25,685 bases of DNA, taken from contig CAYUNT010000044.1 in NCBI GenBank assembly GCA_964446285.1, positions 1 through 25,685 of the forward strand. The letters are read 5' to 3'. A program made the position numbers and the translations under genes. The notes beneath the pieces are model-generated. The model was not told where the DNA came from. It searched no databases and saw only the letters and a list, made by a program, of their open reading frames with translations. Positions 15,808 to 21,774 of the stretch are shown piece by piece. The DNA is from CAYUNT01 sp964446285 (GTDB lineage: Bacteria; Sumerlaeota; Sumerlaeia; SLMS01; CAYUNT01). Numbering within the stretch: the first letter of the stretch is position 1; every line of letters starts with the position of its first letter.

Positions 15808-16839
15808 TCAGGCAAATGGACGCTCACGCATCACGCTGGCCATGATCGCTTTGGCCGTGTGAAGGCGGTTTTCCGCCTCCTGGAACACGACCGATTGCGG
15901 ACCGTCGATCACGGCGTCCGTGACTTCGTTTCCGCGGTCGGCCGGCAGGCAGTGCATGTAGATGGCCTTCGGCTTGGCGAGTTTCATGCGGCGCTCGTCG
16001 CAAATCCAGCTCTTGTATTTCGCATTGAGCTCGAGGCACGCGCGCTCGTTATCCGCCAGTTCCTTCTGTGACTTCAGACTGATGCGCTCGCTCATCAGGT
16101 CGAACGCGCCCCAACTCTTCGGATACACGATGTCGGCGCCGCGGAAGGCTTCGTCCATGTTGTCCGTTACTTCGAACTTCACGCCGTGTTCTTTCGCGTT
16201 TTTGCGCGCCGCCTCCATCGTCTGCGGCATCAACTTATACTCGGGCGGATGCGCCAGAACCACATCGAGGCCAAAGCGCGTCATGAGCGTGATCAGACCC
16301 TGGGGAACCGAGAGCGGCTTGGCATAGCTTGGCGCGAAGGCCCAGCTGACGGCGATTTTACGCCCGCGCAGATCGCGCCCGAACACCTCGCGCATCGTCA
16401 TCAAGTCCGCCAGCGTTTGCGTCGGGTGGTCAATGTCGCACTGCATATTGATCACCGGGACGTCCGTCGCCTCGGCCACCGCGCGCATGTAGGAGTTGCC
16501 CGCTCCGGGAATCAGGTCATGGCGAATGGCGATGCCGTGGCCCATCGAACCGAGGATGATCCCCGTATCGCGCGCCGTTTCGCCGTGCGAAATTTGCGTC
16601 GCCGACGAATCGAGAAAATGCGCGTGCGCGCCCAGTTGCGTGGCACCCGCCTCGAAGGCGTTTCGCGTGCGCGTGGACTTGTCAAAGAACAGAAGATAAA
16701 CCGTTTGATTGAGCAGCCACGGCGTCGGGCGTCCGTTCTGGAAATGCGACTTCAATTCGAAGGCCTTGTCCAGCAACGCCTCCAATTCCTCCACCTTCCA
16801 ATCCTGCGTTTCGATGTAGTCTTTGCCTTTGAGGTTCAT
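15808..16839 (-). CDS. YgeW-like knotted carbamoyltransferase (ornithine carbamoyltransferase superfamily)
   Basis: This gene encodes a 343-residue carbamoyltransferase. The carbamoyl-phosphate site is complete: STRTR at 55-59, HPTQ at 138-141 and HCLP at 296-299. The amino-substrate half does not match ordinary ArgF: the DxxxSMG loop is missing and VYPKSWGAFDLM stands in its place. A proline-rich stretch near 170-181 (APSYAKPLSVPQG) and QCDIDHPTQ closely match what I recall of E. coli YgeW and the knotted acetyl- or succinylornithine transcarbamylases. The substrate could thus be acetylornithine, succinylornithine or a catabolic compound instead of ornithine. An automatic annotation would probably say ornithine carbamoyltransferase. 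The start has CAGGAG seven bases upstream. No other arginine gene is present in the window. Confidence 0.85.
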   Translation of the reverse strand: MNLKGKDYIETQDWKVEELEALLDKAFELKSHFQNGRPTPWLLNQTVYLLFFDKSTRTRNAFEAGATQLGAHAHFLDSSATQISHGETARDTGIILGSMGHGIAIRHDLIPGAGNSYMRAVAEATDVPVINMQCDIDHPTQTLADLMTMREVFGRDLRGRKIAVSWAFAPSYAKPLSVPQGLITLMTRFGLDVVLAHPPEYKLMPQTMEAARKNAKEHGVKFEVTDNMDEAFRGADIVYPKSWGAFDLMSERISLKSQKELADNERACLELNAKYKSWICDERRMKLAKPKAIYMHCLPADRGNEVTDAVIDGPQSVVFQEAENRLHTAKAIMASVMRERPFA

Positions 16840-16920
16840 GCGCGTTTCTCCTGAATATCGTCCGTATGCTTGTCCGGATTTCCGTCGCGATGGGAGAAAT
16901 AATTCCCTGCGCGTGCGTTT

Positions 16921-16950
16921 CCTTCACTGCGTTCTCCGCGCCTCCGCGGT
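16921..16950 (-). repeat. Degenerate 9-bp repeat relic upstream of the carbamoyltransferase gene (copy B)
   Basis: On the minus strand this begins TCACCGCGGAGGCGCGGAGA and matches 10771-10800 at 26 of 30 positions. It lies in the 323-base spacer 16840-17162, which contains no gene. That spacer otherwise holds the inverted-repeat element at 17016-17132 and a T/C-rich tract. Confidence 0.65.
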
Positions 16951-17015
16951 GAATTTTGTTCTCTGCTCGGGAGCGGAGGCGGTCGCGGGTGTTATCCGCC
17001 GCCCAAGCATTCAGG

Positions 17016-17132
17016 GATTTCACCACAAAGGGGTCCGACTGTGCAAGCCCTGGAAAATCGAAAATTCAGAAATTGCGCCTTTCCTGCTTTTCTTTTTTCT
17101 TTCCGTTTTTTCGCACTTTTCGTGGTAAAATC
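17016..17132. repeat. 117-bp segment bounded by imperfect inverted repeats
   Basis: GATTTCACCACAAAGG at 17016-17031 is answered on the other strand by GATTTTACCACGAAAA (17117-17132), matching at 12 of 16 positions. The right half is a pyrimidine tract on the plus strand. The TTCACC-type ends resemble the outer end of the neighbouring relic at 16921-16950. It may be a degenerate small palindromic element. No coding potential is seen. Confidence 0.45.
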
Positions 17133-17162
17133 TTTCTTCCGGAATCTTCATTCCCCATTCCA

Positions 17163-17705
17163 CTAAATCTGAAAGAGCCGGTAAGCGACCGCCAGGAGCA
17201 GCACCGCGCCGCCCACCTGCACCCAGCGGCCGAAACAGGATTTCATGCGGCGTCCGAAACGGATTCCCAGGAACGTCAGTCCCCCGGTGATGACGCCGAT
17301 AATCAGGCACGCGGGCAAAATGCGCACGCCCAGCACGGCAAACACCAGGCCCATCGCAAGGGCGTCGATGCTCGTGGCCACCGAGAGCGATACAAGGCTC
17401 CATCCGCGCGTCGGATCGGCGGCGTTTTCTTCGCAATGCTGCCGGAACGCCTCGATGAGCATTCGCGCAGCCAGAAGGGTGACGATCCCGCCCGCCAGCC
17501 AATGATCCCAGGCGCGCACCCAATGAACCACCTGGCTTCCGAGCAACCATCCGAGAAACGGCATCAGCGCCTGAAACAGCCCGAAATGAAACGCCAGACG
17601 GAACGTCTGCCCTGGAAACCGCTTGCCCGTGCCGATGCCGATTGCCGTGCAACACGCATCCGCCGCCAAACCCAGCGCGATTCCGATCAATGTGAGAATA
17701 TCCAT
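17163..17705 (-). CDS. mntP: Manganese efflux pump MntP
   Basis: This gene encodes a 180-residue inner-membrane protein with six predicted helices, matching the family length. It exports Mn2+ to prevent manganese toxicity. The two internal repeats are visible: helix 1 with GLAADACCTAIGIG, carrying the conserved Asp16, and helix 4 with SVATSIDALAMGL, carrying Asp114. These match the acidic residues needed for transport in E. coli MntP. A loop with CEENAADPTRG separates the halves. A GGCGG lies about five bases before the ATG. I saw no yybP-ykoY manganese riboswitch upstream. That spacer instead contains a palindromic element and repeat relics. The carbamoyltransferase gene follows after 323 bases. 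Confidence 0.93.
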   Translation of the reverse strand: MDILTLIGIALGLAADACCTAIGIGTGKRFPGQTFRLAFHFGLFQALMPFLGWLLGSQVVHWVRAWDHWLAGGIVTLLAARMLIEAFRQHCEENAADPTRGWSLVSLSVATSIDALAMGLVFAVLGVRILPACLIIGVITGGLTFLGIRFGRRMKSCFGRWVQVGGAVLLLAVAYRLFQI

Positions 17706-17773
17706 TTATTCCGCCGTTTCACCCGCCGCCGTGTCCTATTGGGATCGCGCGGTTCCGCACGCGCTCTTTCATA

Positions 17774-17875
17774 GAGCCTATCTGAAAACCTCTTGTGGTT
17801 TGGGCATCTTGCCCAAGAATTCTGGTGGCTTGGACGTCTCGTCCAAGATTCTTTGGTAGGTTTTCGGATAGGCTC
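17774..17875. repeat. 102-bp palindromic element with terminal inverted repeats and two TCT-loop hairpins (copy 1)
   Basis: The ends are an 18-bp inverted repeat, GAGCCTATCTGAAAACCT at 17774-17791 and its complement at 17858-17875, with one mismatch. Inside are two hairpins spaced 30 bases apart: TTGGGCA-TCT-TGCCCAA (17800-17816) and CTTGGACG-TCT-CGTCCAAG (17829-17847). Four of the six reading frames are fully open, and the other two are stopped only within an arm. A second copy lies in the ABC permease gene. It resembles a MITE or a Rickettsia-type palindromic element. It lies in the 520-base spacer 17706-18225, where I see no gene. Confidence 0.88.
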
Positions 17876-17964
17876 TTACTACGCACGCCGCCGCCCTCCA
17901 CGCCGGGGGACTTTATCCGCCGCCTTTTTCCGATGCAACCCCGGATGCATATCCCCCTTCCCCC

Positions 17965-17978
17965 TCTGCTCAGAGGAC
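17965..17978. repeat. Short palindrome CCTCTG-CT-CAGAGG in a pyrimidine-rich tract
   Basis: A six-base-pair stem with a two-base loop follows a CCCCCTTCCCC tract. This resembles a common dispersed non-coding motif of environmental bacteria. It is too short to act convincingly as a terminator and no T-run follows. Confidence 0.35.
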
Positions 17979-18118
17979 TCTTCTTGCCAGCATGCGCAAT
18001 TCGGTGTGAGGTAAAACCCGGAAGCGGGAAGGAGCCAAGGGGCTGGTAAATTTGGCTCGTGGAAAATCGCGCAATGACGCAATGCCGAAAAGTCGCCAAA
18101 GTGATTTCTAGGATTTTT

Positions 18119-18158
18119 GCGCCTTGGCATCTTTGGTCCTTGGTGCCGTTGCGCCTTT
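18119..18158. repeat. Five degenerate 8-bp tandem units
   Basis: The units read GCGCCTTG, GCATCTTT, GGTCCTTG, GTGCCGTT and GCGCCTTT, with a consensus near GYGCCTTK. The array ends 67 bases before the start of the radical SAM gene. It belongs to the same general class of short-period relics as those at 10771 and 16921 but has a different sequence. Confidence 0.65.
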
Positions 18159-18225
18159 GTGTGAGTAGCTTTTTTCCGCATTCGCCGCTAACGCACCCAA
18201 CCAAAGCGCTCAAAAGGATAGCCGC

Positions 18226-20202
18226 ATGAAGTCTCGCGTCGCCCTTGTGACGACTTACAATCCGGGCGCGGCGGGTCCGCGCGCCGTCGGCGGGCATCTG
18301 CTCGCCCACGGTCACGACGTGAAATTATTCCACGTGAAGGAATTCCGCGCGGTGGCCGTCCCCACAATGGATTTCGACGAAAACGAGCGCCTCCAGCCCA
18401 AGCGCCGCGATGTCGAATTCTTCTCGATCCAGCACCCGGCCGAAATCCTGTATCTCCCCTACCCAAGCCTCATCACGCCGCGCGAAATTGACCTGTTCAT
18501 CGAGGAATTGCGCCTTTACGATCCGCACATCGCCGGACTTTCCATGTTCACCGTGACCGTGAATGTCGCGCGCCAGATGACCCGCATCATCCACACGCGC
18601 CTGCCCGGACTGCCCGTCATCTGGGGCGGAATCCACTGCATGGTCCATCCGGAAGATTGCCTGCGCGGCCTGCACCCGTCGGCGCTTGTGAATCCGGCGC
18701 GCGACTCGCACTCCGCCGCGCCCGCCGCCGATCCCAACCTCGATCCGGCCGCCTGGACCTCGCGCCCCGCAACCCGTTCCGCCAGCCCGGATTGCGCCTC
18801 TTCCGCGCCCCCGCCGCCCGCGCCATCCGATGACCCGCTTCAGGTCCCGGACATCCTCTGCACCACCGAAGGCGAAATCCCGATGCTCCGCTTGATGGAG
18901 CGCTGGGACGACTACCTGCGCGGCGAAATCCCGGCGATTCCCGGCCTGTGGTTCGTGCGGCGCGACGGGCGCGGAAGCGGCGGCGGCGACGTCCTCAACG
19001 GCGCTTTCGGCGGCAACGGCAATGGAAATGGCGCGCATCCCCCCAGCATTTCTGGCGCATTCAGCGGCGCCAATGCGGCAAGCATCGGTGCGCCGGGCGC
19101 TTGCGGCGGTACGGGCGTCGAAGAGGTAGTGCGTTTCGAACGCGAGCCGTTCCCCAAAGACCTCGACGTCTATGCCTGGCCCCTCTATGCGCATAAGGAA
19201 GTCCTTATAGATGACAACACTCTCGATTACAAATTCGAAGACAAGCGCGGCCCGATCATCAATCACATCCTTCTGATGACCGAGCGCGGATGCCCGTATT
19301 CGTGCTCGTTTTGCATCCATTCGGTCATCAACAAAATGGACAAGAACTATCAGCGAGTGCGCCGCCGCAGCGTGGACGACGTCATCAACGAAGTCGAAAA
19401 GCGCGTGCGCGACCACGGCGTGAAGCATTTCATGATCCACGACGAAATTTTCGCCATTCAGAAAGACTGGGTCATGGAATTCGCGCGCAAATGGGAGCAG
19501 CGTCTCAAACCCGAGGGCGTGACGGTGAACGGCTACGTGCATCCGATCACGACGGATTTCGAGATGCTCGAAGCGCTCTTCAACGCCGGCCTTTCGCGCA
19601 CGGGCGTTGGACTGCAAACGGGCAGTTACCGCATCGCGCGAGAGATTTATGACCGCCCCATGCACCGCGATCGCATTCTCCAGATGATGGAATGGATTTC
19701 GCGCTTCCCCTTCGAGCAGGTGCAGGTGGACGTGATCGTGGATAACCCGTTCGAGACTGAAGACGACCGGCGCGCGACACTCGATCTTCTGACGGACATG
19801 AAGGGGACGTTCCACGTGGAAACGCTTCCGCTCATGTTCTACTCGACGACACAGATCATCCACAAAAAGGGCGAGAAGCGGCAGATTCATTGGCGCGACA
19901 GCCTGTTCTGGGTGATGTTGTATCACCTGACCGGCACGAATTTCCTTTCGAAGCAAACGATCATGGGCCTGAGTTACGACACGTATCTGCGCCAGAATCC
20001 GTATTTGCTCGAGAAGCTCGTGCTCGACGTCAATGGCTGGTATTTCATGAAGAACAAAGGCTTTTTGCGCCCCTTCCACGAAGGCGCGAAAGAAGAGGAA
20101 TTGCTGCCTTCGGAACGCGCCGTCCTTGCGCAGCGCGAGCACACGCAGGCCTACAACGCCTCGCCGCTCGACCTGTCGCTGACCTCGAAATGCCAGGGAT
20201 AG
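18226..20202 (+). CDS. B12-binding-domain radical SAM protein with low-complexity inserts
   Basis: This gene encodes a 658-residue protein. The N-terminal part (VALVTTYNPGAAGPRAVGGHLLAHGHDV, then DPHIAGLSMFTVTVNVAR and GGIHCMVHPEDCL) is the Rossmann-like cobalamin-binding domain of this class. The radical SAM core carries the 4Fe-4S ligands Cys356, Cys360 and Cys363 in RGCPYSCSFCIHS, followed by GVGLQTGSYRIAREIYDRPM. Such proteins cleave SAM to a 5'-deoxyadenosyl radical, and many are methyltransferases or act in lipid, cofactor or natural-product synthesis. The substrate is unknown. Two stretches, roughly residues 147-200 (Ala/Pro/Ser-rich) and 246-299 (Gly/Asn/Ala-rich), look like insertions into loops of the fold. 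AAAGGA precedes the ATG at good spacing. The next gene on the strand is a LarA-family protein. Confidence 0.88.
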   Translation: MKSRVALVTTYNPGAAGPRAVGGHLLAHGHDVKLFHVKEFRAVAVPTMDFDENERLQPKRRDVEFFSIQHPAEILYLPYPSLITPREIDLFIEELRLYDPHIAGLSMFTVTVNVARQMTRIIHTRLPGLPVIWGGIHCMVHPEDCLRGLHPSALVNPARDSHSAAPAADPNLDPAAWTSRPATRSASPDCASSAPPPPAPSDDPLQVPDILCTTEGEIPMLRLMERWDDYLRGEIPAIPGLWFVRRDGRGSGGGDVLNGAFGGNGNGNGAHPPSISGAFSGANAASIGAPGACGGTGVEEVVRFEREPFPKDLDVYAWPLYAHKEVLIDDNTLDYKFEDKRGPIINHILLMTERGCPYSCSFCIHSVINKMDKNYQRVRRRSVDDVINEVEKRVRDHGVKHFMIHDEIFAIQKDWVMEFARKWEQRLKPEGVTVNGYVHPITTDFEMLEALFNAGLSRTGVGLQTGSYRIAREIYDRPMHRDRILQMMEWISRFPFEQVQVDVIVDNPFETEDDRRATLDLLTDMKGTFHVETLPLMFYSTTQIIHKKGEKRQIHWRDSLFWVMLYHLTGTNFLSKQTIMGLSYDTYLRQNPYLLEKLVLDVNGWYFMKNKGFLRPFHEGAKEEELLPSERAVLAQREHTQAYNASPLDLSLTSKCQG

Positions 20203-20309
20203 TTGTGCGCGGTTCGGCTTGAGGTCCAGGGCGCAATCGCGCTAGGAATTCAGCCGGGGAAAAGGAATGGGTTGTGGCCGGCGTCATGGGTCTTGGGCCA
20301 CAGGGGGGG

Positions 20310-20350
20310 TAGCGCATCCCGAGAGGGTGGAGAAATAGCATCCAAAGAGG
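20310..20350 (+). repeat. Two imperfect direct repeats before the LarA-family gene
   Basis: TAGCGCATCCCGAGAGGGT and TAGCATCCAAAGAGGTT lie about 29 bases apart, the second including the AGAGG used as ribosome-binding site. They may be a degenerate dispersed repeat relic in the leader. The evidence is weak. Confidence 0.3.
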
Positions 20351-20359
20351 TTTGAGTTC

Positions 20360-21739
20360 ATGCACGTCCGATTCGCTTATGGAACGGACTCGCTCTTGCT
20401 GGATATTCCGGACGGCTGGGTGGGAAATCGCGTTTTGCGAATGCGCAAAGCGGAAGCGTCCCCAGATGTGCACGCAGCCATATCAGCGGCATTTGCGTCT
20501 CCTGTGGCGGACGGCACAGCGGAACAGGCATTGGGACGCGGCGCGGGTTTGTGCATCGCCGTCGAGGCGGGATTGCGGCCCGAACCGCTCGAACCGGTTG
20601 TGGCGGCGCTGCTCGGATGGCTTGACGAACATCTGAAGCCCGATTGGGGGCGTTCGTCGCTTCTGCTCACGCATCCGCTGGCGGACTGGCTGGCGGCGAT
20701 GTCGCGCGGGCCGTGGGTGGAGCGCGCGGCGGCGGGACGGTTGCGCGTGTTGCGGCATCGAGGAATTGTGCCGCGCCCCGCCGCAACGGACGCCGCTTCT
20801 TCTGCTTCCTCCGGGTCTCCCGCTCCTTCTGGGCCTTCCGCAACCGCCTCGCCCGCCGTGGAGGTGGGCGCCATCGCCAGCGGCGCATTCCCGCTGCAAC
20901 TGAACGAAACCTGGGTGCGCGCGGAACGCCGCCTGCTCGTGAGCCTCGTGGAACCCGAAGCATTGTGGGGATTCAGCGGCGGACGCGCGGCCATTTTGCC
21001 TGGACTGGCGGATGGCGACTCGCGCCGCCGGTTTTTGGGCGGTCCGCGGGCGCTTGGCCATCCGGCGTCGCGCCCCGGCGAACTGCGCGACAACCCATTT
21101 CACCGTTTGGCGCTCGAGGGCATGGCGGCCGCTCCGCCTCATTGGGCGCTGCATTTCACCGCCGGGGCCGATGGACGGCCTACCGCGTTTTTCGCCGGAG
21201 ACCCCGTGCAGTCGCACCTGGCCGCCGTCAATGAATATAAGCGCGCCCTTCAGCCCGAACTCGCCTCGCCGATGGACATTGTCATGACGGCCGCGGGCGG
21301 GACGCCACTCGATTCGACCTTGGCCGGAGCAGTGTTTTCGCTCGCCTGGGCCTCGACATTGATGCGCCCGGGCGGAACCATCGTCATTTTCGCCTCTTGC
21401 GATAAGGGAATCGGGCCGGCGGCCTTCGAGCATCTCTTGCGCGCAAGCAAAAATCCGCCGGGATTTCAGCGGATTCTCGCCAGCGGCGACATGCGCATCC
21501 CTTATCTGTGGCTTGCGAATATGCTGTATCAAGTGCTCGCCACGCATGAGGTGCTTTTTTACACCGAAGGCATCGCGCACGACGATTTGTGGGCGCTCGG
21601 CCTAACGCCCGTGCCCGATGCCATTGAGGCCGTCAGCCTGGCAATGGAATCGCACGGCCAGGAATGCAAAATCGCCGTCGCGCCCGAGGGATGCCGCACG
21701 CTGGCGCGCCTTGCGCCTCCGACAGTGTATAACACGTAA
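20360..21739 (+). CDS. Divergent LarA-family (nickel-dependent hydroxyacid racemase-like) protein
   Basis: This gene encodes a 459-residue protein related to LarA, whose nickel-pincer cofactor racemises lactate and other 2-hydroxyacids. The family resemblance shows at the N-terminus (RFAYGTDSLLLDIPDGW), at GFSGGRAAILPGLADG and at MTAAGGTPLDSTLAGAVFSLAWAS followed by GGTIVIFASCDKG. Key residues are missing, however. In GFSGGRK the Lys that anchors the cofactor (Lys184 in the Lactobacillus enzyme) is Ala210. The upstream ESHFFAGF is EPEALWGF, losing the metal-ligand His. The usual DxTRPxP loop is not found. It may be a non-nickel or inactive relative. A Ser/Ala/Pro-rich insert sits near residues 137-162. 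AGAGG lies nine bases before the ATG. Confidence 0.78.
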   Translation: MHVRFAYGTDSLLLDIPDGWVGNRVLRMRKAEASPDVHAAISAAFASPVADGTAEQALGRGAGLCIAVEAGLRPEPLEPVVAALLGWLDEHLKPDWGRSSLLLTHPLADWLAAMSRGPWVERAAAGRLRVLRHRGIVPRPAATDAASSASSGSPAPSGPSATASPAVEVGAIASGAFPLQLNETWVRAERRLLVSLVEPEALWGFSGGRAAILPGLADGDSRRRFLGGPRALGHPASRPGELRDNPFHRLALEGMAAAPPHWALHFTAGADGRPTAFFAGDPVQSHLAAVNEYKRALQPELASPMDIVMTAAGGTPLDSTLAGAVFSLAWASTLMRPGGTIVIFASCDKGIGPAAFEHLLRASKNPPGFQRILASGDMRIPYLWLANMLYQVLATHEVLFYTEGIAHDDLWALGLTPVPDAIEAVSLAMESHGQECKIAVAPEGCRTLARLAPPTVYNT

Positions 21740-21774
21740 ATTATCCGCGGCGGCCAGATGTTGCCCGGCGGGAA

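Noticed and set aside
17706..18225. Manganese riboswitch (yybP-ykoY type) expected upstream of mntP
   Set aside because: I could not find the conserved core bases. The hairpins present belong to the repeated element, which also occurs inside a coding gene.
17719..18315. 198-codon minus-strand open frame in the mntP/radical SAM spacer
   Set aside because: It is made of repeat relics and the palindromic element, which is naturally open in several frames. It also overlaps the start of the radical SAM gene.
18325..20142. Long minus-strand open frame opposite the radical SAM gene (605 codons)
   Set aside because: It is antisense to a clear radical SAM protein, and its His/Val/Arg-rich composition is typical of a shadow frame.
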